Below, piece after piece: positions 38,424-46,783 of a DNA stretch of 64,000 nucleotides. A program made the position numbers and the translations under genes. The stretch is from positions 124,001 to 188,000 of the forward strand of contig NZ_JAJTTF010000002.1 in assembly GCF_021341785.1 (NCBI RefSeq), read 5' to 3'. The notes under the pieces are model-generated. The model had not been told where the DNA came from. It was given only the letters and a program-made list of their open reading frames with translations, and made no database searches. Source of the stretch: Microbacterium sp. Au-Mic1. GTDB lineage: Bacteria > Actinomycetota > Actinomycetes > Actinomycetales > Microbacteriaceae. Position 1 is the stretch's first letter; the number at the start of each line of letters is the position of its first letter.

Positions 38424-39203
38424 GTGAAGATCGCTCGGTTCAGCCACAACGACGGCATCAAGTACGGGATCCTCGACGAGGGCGAGCTGGTCGTCCTGGC
38501 AGGTGATCCGATGTTCGCGGGCTACGAGACGACGGGGGAGCGCGTGCCGCTCGCCGACGCCGCGCTGCTCGCCCCGGTCATCCCGCGATCGAAGGTGGTC
38601 TGCGTCGGCAAGAACTACCACGACCACGCCGCCGAGATGGGCGGCGAGGCGCCGGCGGAGCCGCTGCTGTTCCTCAAGCCGAACACGTCGGTGATCGGCC
38701 CCGGCGACACCATCGTCCGTCCGACGGCGCTCTCGGAGCGCACCGAGCATGAGGGCGAGCTCGTGGTCGTGATCGGGCGCATCGCCAAGAACGTCGCTGC
38801 GGCGAATGCGCACCAGTACGTCTTCGGGTACACGGTGGGCAACGATGTGACGGCTCGCGATCTGCAGCGCAAGGACGGGCAGTGGGCGCGCGCGAAGGGC
38901 TTCGACACGTTCTGCCCGCTCGGGCCGTGGATCGAGACCGAGTTCGACCTCGATGCCGCCGAGCTCACCACCCGCGTGAACGGCGAGGTGCGCCAGCACG
39001 CCCCGCTCACCGACATGATCCATTCGGTCGCCGACATCATCGCGTACGCCTCGGCGGTCTTCACGCTGCTGCCCGGTGATGTGATCATGACCGGCACCCC
39101 GGCCGGCGTCGGGGCCTTCGAGGCCGGGGACACGGTCGAGGTGGAGATCTCCGGCATCGGGACGCTGCGCAACGCCGTGCGCGACGCCCTGCCCGCCTCG
39201 TGA
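38424..39203 (+). CDS. FAH-family hydrolase/isomerase
   Basis: 259 residues. The fumarylacetoacetase C-terminal domain spans about 55-255: [38 protein letters not shown], metal ligands in [11 protein letters not shown] and [34 protein letters not shown], and [14 protein letters not shown]. Such enzymes cleave or decarboxylate oxo-acids in aromatic or sugar breakdown, or act on oxaloacetate. The specific substrate is unknown. It is a different branch from the fucose-locus FAH gene at 13606. The GTG start is leaderless (TAGGCT six bases before), and the stop overlaps the MFS start. Confidence 0.85.
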   Translation: MKIARFSHNDGIKYGILDEGELVVLAGDPMFAGYETTGERVPLADAALLAPVIPRSKVVCVGKNYHDHAAEMGGEAPAEPLLFLKPNTSVIGPGDTIVRPTALSERTEHEGELVVVIGRIAKNVAAANAHQYVFGYTVGNDVTARDLQRKDGQWARAKGFDTFCPLGPWIETEFDLDAAELTTRVNGEVRQHAPLTDMIHSVADIIAYASAVFTLLPGDVIMTGTPAGVGAFEAGDTVEVEISGIGTLRNAVRDALPAS

Positions 39204-40468
39204 CCGCGGCGACCCTGACCGAGCCGGATCGCGCCAGGATCCAGCGTCGCACGGTCGGAATCCTCTCGCTCGGCCAGGTGCTCGGCGGGATCGCCTTCGG
39301 CGCCACGGTGTCGCTGGGTGCGCTGCTCGCGGCGGACATCTCGGGCAGCGACGCGCTCTCGGGTCTCGCCACTGCCTCGGTGACGCTCGGCGCCGCTCTC
39401 GCCGCGATCCCGCTGGCTCGGCTCGCCGGGCTCCGCGGCCGTCGGTTCGCGCTCACGGCCGGCAACCTGTTCGCCCTCGTCGGGATCATGGTGGTGATCG
39501 CGGCGGCCGCAGTCCGCGTGTTCCCGCTGCTGCTGGTCGGCATCATCATGATCGGCATGGGCAACGCCGGCAACCTGCAGTCCCGGTTCGCCGCGACGGA
39601 TCTGGCCCCGCCGCAGCATCGTGGACGGGACCTGTCCATCGTCGTGTGGGCGACCACGATCGGCGGCGTCGCAGGGCCGCTCCTGCTCGGACCGGGCGAG
39701 CAGCTCGGTCGTGCGATCGGCATGCCGGTGCACACCGGTTCGTACCTGTTCTCGCTGGTGGCGCAGGTGGCGGCGTTCGCGCTGTATCTGATCGCGCTCC
39801 GACCGGATCCGCTCCTCACCTCGCGTACGCTGCCCGAGACCGGATCCGTGGCCGCGGGTGTCGAGCGCGTCGACCGCCCGGTCGCCGCCCGTTACGCGAT
39901 CTTCGCGATCGCCGGCTCGCACGTGACGATGGCGTCGGTCATGGCGATGACTCCGGTGCACCTGTCGCACATGGCGATGGCCGGCGGGTCGATGGGCGGG
40001 ATGCACGAGGGCATGTCGATGGAGCTCGACGTCACGGTGCTCGTCGGCGTGACGATCGCGATGCACGTGGCCGGCATGTACGGGCTGTCGCCGGTGTTCG
40101 GCATCCTCGCCGACCGCTGGGGTCGGCTGCGCACGGTGCTGCTCGGCCAGGCCCTCCTCGTCGCGTCGCTGTGCTTCGCGATGTTCACGGGGGAGACTCC
40201 GTGGGGTGTGATGGTCGCTCTCATCCTGCTGGGGCTGGGCTGGAGCGCCGCGACCGTCGCCGGTGCGGCTCTGCTCACCGAGGCGTCGGCCCCCGCGCTG
40301 CGCACGCGCCGTCAGGGCCGCAGCGACTCGATCATGAGCCTGAGCGCGGCCGCCGGCGCGGTGCTGGCCGGGGTGATCCTGCAGTCGTTCTCCTACGCGG
40401 GCCTCGCCATCGCGGCCCTCATCGTGGTCGCCGCGATCGTCGTGCTTTCGCCCTTCGGGAAGCGATGA
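39200..40468 (+). CDS. MFS transporter with a Met/His-rich central loop
   Basis: 422 residues, about 12 transmembrane helices. The segment at about 241-274 ([10 protein letters not shown] then [10 protein letters not shown] and [13 protein letters not shown]) contains about ten methionines and four histidines, unusual for an MFS loop and suggestive of metal binding. It overlaps the FAH gene by four bases (GTGA) and the methyltransferase by four (ATGA), so three genes are translationally coupled. Transport substrate unknown. A Cu- or other soft-metal-linked role is speculative. Confidence 0.83.
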   Translation: MTAATLTEPDRARIQRRTVGILSLGQVLGGIAFGATVSLGALLAADISGSDALSGLATASVTLGAALAAIPLARLAGLRGRRFALTAGNLFALVGIMVVIAAAAVRVFPLLLVGIIMIGMGNAGNLQSRFAATDLAPPQHRGRDLSIVVWATTIGGVAGPLLLGPGEQLGRAIGMPVHTGSYLFSLVAQVAAFALYLIALRPDPLLTSRTLPETGSVAAGVERVDRPVAARYAIFAIAGSHVTMASVMAMTPVHLSHMAMAGGSMGGMHEGMSMELDVTVLVGVTIAMHVAGMYGLSPVFGILADRWGRLRTVLLGQALLVASLCFAMFTGETPWGVMVALILLGLGWSAATVAGAALLTEASAPALRTRRQGRSDSIMSLSAAAGAVLAGVILQSFSYAGLAIAALIVVAAIVVLSPFGKR

Positions 40469-41250
40469 GGGGTCGTCCGAGCTCCTGGAGCGGAGTCGGC
40501 GAGGCCTACGCGGCGTCCTACGCAGAGCTCTGCACGGGAACCGGCCCGTCCCTCCGTGCGCTCCTGGGACCCGGCGCCGGGCGCAGTCTGCTCGACGTCG
40601 GCGCAGGTACCGGCGACCTGGCTGCCGCGTTCGCGACGGACGGCTGGATCGTGGATGCGCGGGAGCCGGAAGAGAGCATGAGGGCGGTGGCCGGGCGGCG
40701 TCATCCGGAGATTCGGATCCGCGGAGGTGCTCTGCCCGCGCTGCCGGATGGGGATCGGGCCTTCGATGCCGTCGTGGCGAACTTCGTCCTGAATCATGTG
40801 CCGGACCCGCGAGCCGCGGTGGCCGAACTGCGGCGGGTCACGAGGGGTGTGGCCGCGGCGACGATCTGGATAAAGTCGCCGTCGTGGCTCTGGGCGGAGG
40901 TGTGCGAGCGCGCCGGACTGTCGGCGGCGACGGGTGGACGGCTGCCCGCGGACAAGGACTTCGAGCGCACGGCGGATGGCTTCGCGCGGATGCTGCAGGA
41001 CGGAGGCTGGCCTGCGCCCCACGTGATCGAGAAGCCGTGGGTCTGGAACGCGCCCGCCGCCGCTCTTTGGGCTTCGGTCGAAGGCGGTGTGGCCGGCGCT
41101 GGTGCCTACTATCTCGGGCTCGATGCAGGCGATCGAGGCCGCTTCCAGCGCGCCTTCGACAGCTTGATCGCCGAACGCGCGCCGCATGGCGTGCTGGCGC
41201 TCGAGCACGTCGCCGCGATCGCGGTGATGCGCCGGGATCCGACCTTATGA
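40465..41250 (+). CDS. SAM-dependent methyltransferase (class I)
   Basis: 261 residues. The SAM-binding motif I is LLDVGAGTGDLAAAFATDG (about 43-61). The acidic motif II follows in WIVDAREPEESMRAVA, and AFDAVVANFVLNHVPDPRAAVAELRRVTRG (about 92-122) is the usual post-motif region. The second half is Trp-rich and shows no recognisable substrate domain, so the methyl acceptor is unknown. It is coupled to the upstream MFS gene by an ATGA overlap and is the last gene of the 38.4-41.2 kb operon. Confidence 0.82.
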   Translation: MRGRPSSWSGVGEAYAASYAELCTGTGPSLRALLGPGAGRSLLDVGAGTGDLAAAFATDGWIVDAREPEESMRAVAGRRHPEIRIRGGALPALPDGDRAFDAVVANFVLNHVPDPRAAVAELRRVTRGVAAATIWIKSPSWLWAEVCERAGLSAATGGRLPADKDFERTADGFARMLQDGGWPAPHVIEKPWVWNAPAAALWASVEGGVAGAGAYYLGLDAGDRGRFQRAFDSLIAERAPHGVLALEHVAAIAVMRRDPTL

Positions 41251-41356
41251 GACCGCTGAACATCCGGTATCGGGGCGCTGACCCGGGTGTAGCGTCATGG
41301 GCGGTCCCGCGCCGCTGACCCGGCGGCCCGGGTGATCCGTCAACAAGGAGGTTGGC

Positions 41357-42910
41357 ATGTCACGTACCAGGACCCTCTTCGCCGCACTCGGCGTCACGGC
41401 GCTGGCGGGAGCGACCGCGCTCGCGCTCTCGCCGGTCTCATCCCCACCTCCGGCCGCGGCGACAGTCACGCCGTACGCGGCTCAGGCCCCTGACAGCGCG
41501 TTCACCTCGCAGGCCGATGCCGGCGGTGCGGCGATCGCCTGTCAGCGCCCTGCGCCGGACAACCGCGTGTCGACGACGATCCACTGCTACACGCCGGATC
41601 AGCTGCGTGCGCACTACGGCCTGGGTCCGCTCGCCTCCAGCAACGACGGCGCCGGACAGACGATCGTGCTGGTGGACGCCTACGGCAGCCCGACCGCCGC
41701 CGACGACCTGAACTTCTTCGCGCAGACCTTCGGGGGGCCCGCGCCCGACTTCGAGGCGGTCTCCCCGCTCGGGACTCCCGACTACAAGAACCCGACAGGC
41801 AAGGGTGTCGGCCAATCCGGACCGAATGCCGCCGCCGGCTGGGCCGGTGAGGCTAACCTCGATGTGCAGTGGGCGTACGCGATGGCACCGAAGGCGCACA
41901 TCGTGCTGCTGTCCACCCCGCCGGCCGAGACGCAGGGCGTCCAGGGGGTTCCCAATCTGATGAAGGCGATCGACTGGGCGATCCAGAAGTACCCGTCGGG
42001 GACGGTGTTCTCGATGTCCTTCGGCACCGACGAGCAGACGTTCGGATCCGCCAATGCCGCGAAGTCGCAGTTCACGAAGTTCGACCAGACCTTCCAGCGC
42101 GGCCTCGCCAAGGGAGACACGTTCTTCGCTTCGTCCGGCGACAACGGATCCACCGGGTTCACGAACGTGAAGCGTTCCACCACCGTGGGCACCACGCCCG
42201 AAGTCAGCTACCCGAACGTCTCGCCGTACGTGACCTCGGTCGGCGGCACCCAGGTGCAAGACGGCTGGACGTGGAACCCGACGCAGGACGTGCCGTATCT
42301 CGCGAGCGGCGCACGCAACCCGGCGTACTGGGCATGGAACTCGGGCGGCAACACCGAGCCCGTGTGGAACGAGGGCGGACTGCAGATCGGCACGGGCGGG
42401 GGCCTGTCCACGATCTATCCGCGTCCGGCGTTCCAGGACGGCGTCTCCGGCGTCGTCGGCGGGGCGCGCGGCGTGCCGGACATCGCATGGAACGCGGCGG
42501 TGAACGGCGGCGTGCTGGTCTACCACACGTACTTCCCGAGCACGGAGGGGCCCGCGGCCTGGGGTGTGTACGGCGGCACATCGGCGGCCTCGCCGCAGGC
42601 GGCCGCGGCGACCGCGATCGCGAACCAGGCCAGGGCGGCCGCGGGCAAGGGCCCGATCGGCGACCTGAACAAGGCGCTGTACAGCGCATCGTTCGACCAC
42701 TCCGCGGCGTTCAACGACGTCGTGCCGCGCACCTACGGCACGACGCCGAGTGGAGTGCTCGACAGCAACCGGATGTGGGCACTCGCCGCCGACGGCTCGC
42801 TCACGCCGAACGCGGTGCCGGGCTACGCCACGACCGACGGCTACGACCTGACCACCGGATGGGGCGCCCCCATGGTCCCCGGGTACGTCGCACAGCTCGT
42901 CGCGCAGTAA
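41357..42910 (+). CDS. Secreted sedolisin-type serine-carboxyl peptidase (S53) without a large prodomain
   Basis: 517 residues. A Sec signal peptide (about 1-36, TLFAALGVTALAGATALALSP) leads to a sedolisin catalytic domain. The catalytic Glu and Asp are E165 and D169 (GWAGEANLDVQWAYAMAP), the oxyanion Asp is D262 (FFASSGDNGS), and the Ser is S409 in GGTSAASP. A C-terminal DVV...DLTTGWGAP region resembles the calcium site. Only about 60 residues separate the signal from the catalytic domain, while many S53 enzymes carry a prodomain of 150 or more. Two early cysteines (CQRP and HCYTP) may form a disulfide. A strong AAGGAGG site precedes the ATG. Monocistronic. Confidence 0.9.
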   Translation: MSRTRTLFAALGVTALAGATALALSPVSSPPPAAATVTPYAAQAPDSAFTSQADAGGAAIACQRPAPDNRVSTTIHCYTPDQLRAHYGLGPLASSNDGAGQTIVLVDAYGSPTAADDLNFFAQTFGGPAPDFEAVSPLGTPDYKNPTGKGVGQSGPNAAAGWAGEANLDVQWAYAMAPKAHIVLLSTPPAETQGVQGVPNLMKAIDWAIQKYPSGTVFSMSFGTDEQTFGSANAAKSQFTKFDQTFQRGLAKGDTFFASSGDNGSTGFTNVKRSTTVGTTPEVSYPNVSPYVTSVGGTQVQDGWTWNPTQDVPYLASGARNPAYWAWNSGGNTEPVWNEGGLQIGTGGGLSTIYPRPAFQDGVSGVVGGARGVPDIAWNAAVNGGVLVYHTYFPSTEGPAAWGVYGGTSAASPQAAAATAIANQARAAAGKGPIGDLNKALYSASFDHSAAFNDVVPRTYGTTPSGVLDSNRMWALAADGSLTPNAVPGYATTDGYDLTTGWGAPMVPGYVAQLVAQ

Positions 42911-42918
42911 TTCCAGGA

Positions 42919-42955
42919 TCCGGGGCCGGGCGGGGAACCTCCGTGCGGCCCCGGA
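42919..42955 (+). terminator. Hairpin after the S53 peptidase gene
   Basis: TCCGGGGCCG (42919-42928) pairs with CGGCCCCGGA (42946-42955), 17-base loop, ten bases after the stop. GC-rich and without a T-tract. Confidence 0.55.
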
Positions 42956-43011
42956 CTCTGCTCGGGCCCTTGCTCGGGCGTCGTGGTGCGCGGAACTAGA
43001 ATCGAAGGGTT

Positions 43012-44517
43012 ATGGCTACTCCCGATCCCCGCACCACGACCGCGTCCGGTGCTGACGTCCGCGTCCGTTTCTGCCCTTCGCCGACGGGTCTGCCGCATGT
43101 CGGCATGGTCCGCACCGCGCTGTACAACTGGGCGTACGCCCGGCACACCGGCGGCAAGATGGTGTTCCGCATCGAGGACACCGACGCCGCGCGCGACAGC
43201 GAGGAGAGCTTCCGCCAGCTCGTCGACGCGCTGACCTGGCTCGAGATCGACTGGGACGAGGGCGTCGAGGTCGGCGGCCCGCACGAGCCCTACCGTCAGT
43301 CGCAGCGCGGTGAGATCTACCAGGGCGTGATCGAGAAGCTCAAGGCATCCGGTGCGGTGTACGAGAGCTACTCGACGGCGGAGGAGATCGACGCCCGCAA
43401 CGAGGCGAACGGCCGCGCGAAGCAGCTCGGTTACGACAACTTCGACCGCGACCTCACCGAGGAGCAGCGCGCCGCGTTCCGCGCCGAGGGCCGTCAGCCC
43501 GCGCTCCGCCTGCGCGTGCCCGACGAGGACGTGACCTACGTCGACCTCATCCGCGGCGAGGTGACCTTCCCGGCCGGATCCTTCCCGGACTTCGTGGTCG
43601 TGCGCCCGAACGGCGCACCGCTCTACACGCTCGTGAACCCGGTCGACGACGCGCTCATGGGCATCACGCACGTGCTGCGCGGCGAGGACCTCATGCCCTC
43701 GACCGCGCGTCAGCTCGCCCTCTACGGCGCCCTCATCGACGCCGGCGTCACCACGTTCGTGCCGCGCTTCGCGCACATGCCGCTCGTGCTGGGGGAGACC
43801 GGCAACAAGAAGCTGAGCAAGCGCGACCCGCAGGCCGATCTGTTCCTGCACCGCGAGCGCGGCTTCATCCACGAGGGCCTGCTGAACTACCTGGCTCTGC
43901 TGGGCTGGTCGATCGGCCCCGACCGCGATGTCTTCTCGCTCGAGGAGTTCACCGCCGCCTTCGACATCGTGAACGTGAACCCGAACCCGGCCCGCTTCGA
44001 CCAGAAGAAGGCCGAGTCGATCAACGGCGACCACATCCGCCAGCTCGAGCCGAAGGACTTCGCCGAGCGGATCCTGCCGTACCTGGCCGCCGCCGACGTG
44101 TTCGACGGGGAGCCGACGCACGAGCAGCTCGTGCTGGCCTTCCGCGCCGCCCCGCTCGTGCAGGAGCGCGTGCAGCTGCTCGGCGAGGTGCCCGGCCTGC
44201 TCGGCTTCCTTTTCTCCGACCGGGTCTCGTACGACGAGGACGCGCTCAAGGGGCTGCCCGCGAACGCCGCCGAGGTGCTGCTGGCATCCGCCGCGGCGCT
44301 GGAGCCGCTCGACGCGTTCACGCCCGAGGCGATCCAGGAGGCGCTGTCGGCGGCGCTGGTCGACGACCTGGGCCTCAAGCCTCGCGTCGCCTACGGTCCG
44401 CCGCGCGTCGCCCTGAGCGGACGCCGGGTGTCGCCGCCGCTGTTCGAGTCGATGGAGCTGCTCGGCAAGGACGAGACCCTGCGCCGGCTCCGCGCACTGG
44501 CCGAGTTCCTGGGCTGA
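43012..44517 (+). CDS. gltX: Glutamyl-tRNA synthetase
   Basis: Charges tRNA-Glu, and tRNA-Gln in organisms using the amidotransferase route. 501 residues. The class I HIGH-type motif is [27 protein letters not shown] (about 20-45) and the KMSKS-type motif is [15 protein letters not shown] (about 263-277). A C-terminal anticodon-binding helical domain covers about 330-495. A -10-like TAGAAT lies nine bases before the ATG, so the leader is very short. A tRNA-Gln gene lies 115 bases downstream, a frequent actinobacterial neighbourhood. Function is secure. Confidence 0.97.
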   Translation: MATPDPRTTTASGADVRVRFCPSPTGLPHVGMVRTALYNWAYARHTGGKMVFRIEDTDAARDSEESFRQLVDALTWLEIDWDEGVEVGGPHEPYRQSQRGEIYQGVIEKLKASGAVYESYSTAEEIDARNEANGRAKQLGYDNFDRDLTEEQRAAFRAEGRQPALRLRVPDEDVTYVDLIRGEVTFPAGSFPDFVVVRPNGAPLYTLVNPVDDALMGITHVLRGEDLMPSTARQLALYGALIDAGVTTFVPRFAHMPLVLGETGNKKLSKRDPQADLFLHRERGFIHEGLLNYLALLGWSIGPDRDVFSLEEFTAAFDIVNVNPNPARFDQKKAESINGDHIRQLEPKDFAERILPYLAAADVFDGEPTHEQLVLAFRAAPLVQERVQLLGEVPGLLGFLFSDRVSYDEDALKGLPANAAEVLLASAAALEPLDAFTPEAIQEALSAALVDDLGLKPRVAYGPPRVALSGRRVSPPLFESMELLGKDETLRRLRALAEFLG

Positions 44518-44528
44518 TCGGATTCCCG

Positions 44529-44573
44529 ACCGGGGCGGGGGAGCGCGACGCGCGCGGGATCCCGCCCCGGTTT
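44529..44573 (+). terminator. Terminator after gltX
   Basis: ACCGGGGCGGG (44529-44539) pairs with CCCGCCCCGGT (44561-44571), followed by TT. It lies 11 bases after the gltX stop. Confidence 0.7.
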
Positions 44574-44632
44574 GGATCCCGGGATGAGCTCGGGTAAGCT
44601 TGACTCTCGGTGCGAGGCTCCGGTTTCGCCCT

Positions 44633-44704
44633 TGGGGTATGGTGTAATTGGCAACACGGCTGATTCTGGTTCAGTTGTTCTTGGTTCGAGTCCAGGTACC
44701 CCAG
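44633..44704 (+). tRNA. tRNA-Gln (anticodon CUG)
   Basis: A 72-base cloverleaf. The acceptor arm TGGGGTA (44633-44639) pairs with TACCCCA (44697-44703) and the discriminator is G44704. The D arm starts TGGTGTAATTGGCAACA. The anticodon loop GATTCTGGTTC presents CTG. The T arm GGTTCGAGTCC is canonical. The genome does not encode CCA here (GCA follows). A -10-like TAAGCT lies about 40 bases upstream. The 3' end of the gene borders a low-GC segment, which makes it a possible integration site. Confidence 0.96.
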
Positions 44705-44714
44705 CAAGACGAAG

Positions 44715-44738
44715 ACCCCCGGTAAATCGGGGGTTTTG
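44715..44738 (+). terminator. Rho-independent terminator after tRNA-Gln
   Basis: ACCCCCG (44715-44721) and CGGGGGT (44728-44734) form a 7-bp stem with the six-base loop GTAAAT, followed directly by TTTTGTCGTTT. This is one of the few classical T-tract terminators here. Confidence 0.85.
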
Positions 44739-44834
44739 TCGTTTGCGTGAGCGCGCCGCGCGGAGGCGATCCCCGTCTGATCCCCGGGTGCGTCGCGCCC
44801 GCTCGCGCCGCGTCTCCTCTGCCACGATCTGGCC

Positions 44835-45563
44835 ATGGGGAAACAATTTGATGACGACCTGTCCGTGCTACAGGGCTTGCAGTTCATTCAGGAGTCCGAT
44901 TCAGCGAAGCATCTGCTGGCGTATGGCATCCGAGCGCTGAGGACGGCGGTGTTCATTGAGACGACGCGGGACCCGATCATGACGATGCTCTCGATCGGCG
45001 TTGAGAAGATGCTGAAGCTCGGCCTGGGATTGAACCATCTGGCGGCTACTCGCGGATGGCTCCCGCTGGCGGTGCTCAGGAACGATTACCGACACAACCT
45101 CATCAAGATGGAAGGACTCTTGCGCGAAGCAATCCAACTGAACGTCGGTCGAGCGATGCATCCGCACTACGTGAACGAAGCGCTTTCTGCTGTAGACAAC
45201 GATCCTGTCTGGCTCTCACTTGTCGCCGCGCTCAACCGATACGGGCAGGAAGGGCGCTTCTACTTCCTGGACGCACTCGCGGACAATCCGCAACGTGAGG
45301 AAAGTCCTCAGGTGTTCTGGGATGCTGCTGAGCGCGTTGCACTTGAGAATGAGCCCGAACTGAACGACCTCTTCCAACGCATGATCGGTGACTACTCGCT
45401 CTCCGATGAGTTCTACCGCAAGCTCAACGAGCGCATGGCCGATAGCTTGCAGCGGTATTGGGATCTCGTTGCGATTGCAGGTGTTCAGGGCGTGCTCGGG
45501 GACCGCGGCAAGGGGTGGGGGCACGACTTCAAACTGATCGGGCGTCAGATCGCGGGTGGCTGA
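44835..45563 (+). CDS. HEPN-like protein of unknown function
   Basis: 242 residues, mostly helical. Residues 52-100 resemble a HEPN domain: a helix with GVEKMLKLGLGL, then LRNDYRHNLIKMEGLL containing R82-N83-D84-Y85-R86-H87, an RX4H motif with a polar residue after Arg, as in HEPN ribonucleases of toxin-antitoxin, abortive-infection and CRISPR systems. A second GHDF-like motif occurs near the C-terminus (WGHDFKLIGRQ). Codon use is less GC-biased than in neighbours. The start is leaderless (CACGAT six bases before the ATG). It follows tRNA-Gln and pairs with the gene 24 bases downstream. RNase activity is inferred from the motif alone. Confidence 0.6.
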   Translation: MGKQFDDDLSVLQGLQFIQESDSAKHLLAYGIRALRTAVFIETTRDPIMTMLSIGVEKMLKLGLGLNHLAATRGWLPLAVLRNDYRHNLIKMEGLLREAIQLNVGRAMHPHYVNEALSAVDNDPVWLSLVAALNRYGQEGRFYFLDALADNPQREESPQVFWDAAERVALENEPELNDLFQRMIGDYSLSDEFYRKLNERMADSLQRYWDLVAIAGVQGVLGDRGKGWGHDFKLIGRQIAGG

Positions 45564-45587
45564 GCGGGCGTCTGCCAAGATGTGGCC

Positions 45588-46217
45588 GTGGGGAAGAACG
45601 ATTTGAACAAGCGCATCCTGGACATTGCGGCAATCACAGAGAAGGAAGCTCAGCGCGCGGCAGACGCGGGCGACTTGGCCGAAGCTAAGCGCGTCATCTC
45701 CAACGGCATACGTGATCTGCGCGACTACAAGCGGGAGCTCACCGAAGCAGAGCGGTCAATCCGTGAGCAGTTCCAGGATGCCAAGTTGAAGAACCGTGCG
45801 TCGGGGCAGACCGTGGGCATGTTCGTCGGCAGCAAGACGCGCGCTGCGATCGCGCGAGGTCGCGCGGCTGAGGGGCGTCGGCTTTCGTCCAATCAGGCTG
45901 CTGTGTTGCAGCCGTACGCGCGGGCGAAAGCGAACGTCGACCGAGCGATTGCGGCGATGGACCGTGCCAAGGCGGACGTCACGAACGAGGCAGCACGGAT
46001 GCGCGAGGGGAAATCCTCATCAGCCACCAGCGCGACGAGCGCACAGGCGACCGTGACCCAAGCACCCGCTGCCCCCACCGCTCCACCCCCTCCACCGCCC
46101 GTGCCTGCTCAGTGGGCAACTGACCCACACGGGCGGCATCAGCACAGATGGTGGGATGGAACGCGCTGGACGGAGCACGTCTCGAACGACGGGGTTGTAT
46201 CCTCCGATCCGGTCTAG
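45588..46217 (+). CDS. Coiled-coil protein with C-terminal DUF2510 domain
   Basis: 209 residues. Residues 1-65 are strongly helical and charged (NKRILDIAAITEKEAQRAADAGDLAEAKRVISNGIRDLRDYKRELTEAE), a probable coiled coil. A second helical stretch covers 85-140, then a Ser/Thr/Pro-rich linker with a polyproline run (about 165-172). Residues 174-197 match DUF2510 (AQWATDPHGRHQHRWWDGTRWTEHV), a short actinobacterial module. The GTG at 45588 is chosen over an in-frame GTG at 45582, because CAAGAT stands six bases before it, the leaderless pattern. The 24 bases around this start nearly match those of the preceding gene. It may be the partner of the HEPN-like protein. Confidence 0.65.
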   Translation: MGKNDLNKRILDIAAITEKEAQRAADAGDLAEAKRVISNGIRDLRDYKRELTEAERSIREQFQDAKLKNRASGQTVGMFVGSKTRAAIARGRAAEGRRLSSNQAAVLQPYARAKANVDRAIAAMDRAKADVTNEAARMREGKSSSATSATSAQATVTQAPAAPTAPPPPPPVPAQWATDPHGRHQHRWWDGTRWTEHVSNDGVVSSDPV

Positions 46218-46327
46218 CCGTTCATGCTGACGACCAGCGCGAGCGCGGGGTGGCTCGCCACGGCGGCGAGGCAGGCCATGTCGTCGGCGTGGTCGTCGCC
46301 GAACAGGCGCAGGTAATGCTTGTACAT
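46214..46327 (-). pseudogene. Possible gene remnant or very small gene
   Basis: A 37-codon frame starting MYKHYLRLFGDDHADDM and ending VVSMNG, with almost every codon ending in G or C, unlike the non-coding DNA around it. The frame stays open upstream for about 40 more codons but loses this codon bias. No ribosome site or -10 is clear. Its stop overlaps the stop of the DUF2510 gene on the other strand. It may be the 3' end of a gene cut off when the adjacent island arrived. No family recognised. Confidence 0.35.
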
Positions 46328-46627
46328 GGTGCCAACGCGTGTTCCTGTCCCACTCTTCGGGATCAGTTCGAGCGGAGCTCGTCCGTGTCGTGGCGCCGAG
46401 TTCCCTTCCTGGTCTGAGACAGGCGCGCCGCAGAACCATCGCGTCGACATTCCCTGAGCAGACCTGTCCTCATTAGTTGGACGGCTGACTTAGTATGATT
46501 AGGATCTTCGTGAGTCCGCCGCGCGCGGCTCGGGATGATCGGAGTGGCGGTGAGCGCAAGAAGGTCACCCGGGGGCATGTGGTGACCGCGTCAGCGCTGA
46601 GCGGCAGGGGGTGTTGCCGCACCGCCC

Positions 46628-46663
46628 GGAGTTCCCGTACCGATCGGGCGGTACGGGAACTCC
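46628..46663. repeat. Perfect 14-bp inverted repeat
   Basis: GGAGTTCCCGTACC (46628-46641) and GGTACGGGAACTCC (46650-46663) are exact reverse complements with the eight-base loop GATCGGGC. No T-tract follows on either strand, so it may be an operator, a REP-like unit or a factor-dependent terminator. Confidence 0.65.
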
Positions 46664-46728
46664 TCAGCACGCGAGCGGGCGGCACGGGTCGCGTTCCGCC
46701 GATGATCGCGGCAAGTCCGTGACAGGAA

Positions 46729-46741
46729 CCTACGATGTAGG
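46729..46741. promoter_or_regulatory. Candidate operator of the adjacent TetR-type regulator
   Basis: CCTAC-GAT-GTAGG is a 13-base palindrome 42 bases before the regulator start. The overlapping TACGAT could be its -10 box. Occlusion by the regulator would give autorepression. Confidence 0.5.
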
Positions 46742-46783
46742 GGGCTCGACACCCCGCTGTCGACGCAAGGACCGGGAGGCGCG

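Larger units (their letters stand above)
46328..46783. other. Gene-poor stretch before the TetR-type regulator
   Basis: About 450 bases. I find no convincing coding frame: a 75-codon plus-strand frame at 46495 has neither ribosome site nor clear codon bias. The region contains a local AT-rich patch (about 46470-46510), a 14-bp perfect palindromic stem at 46628-46663 and the probable regulator operator at 46729-46741, both listed separately. Confidence 0.6.
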
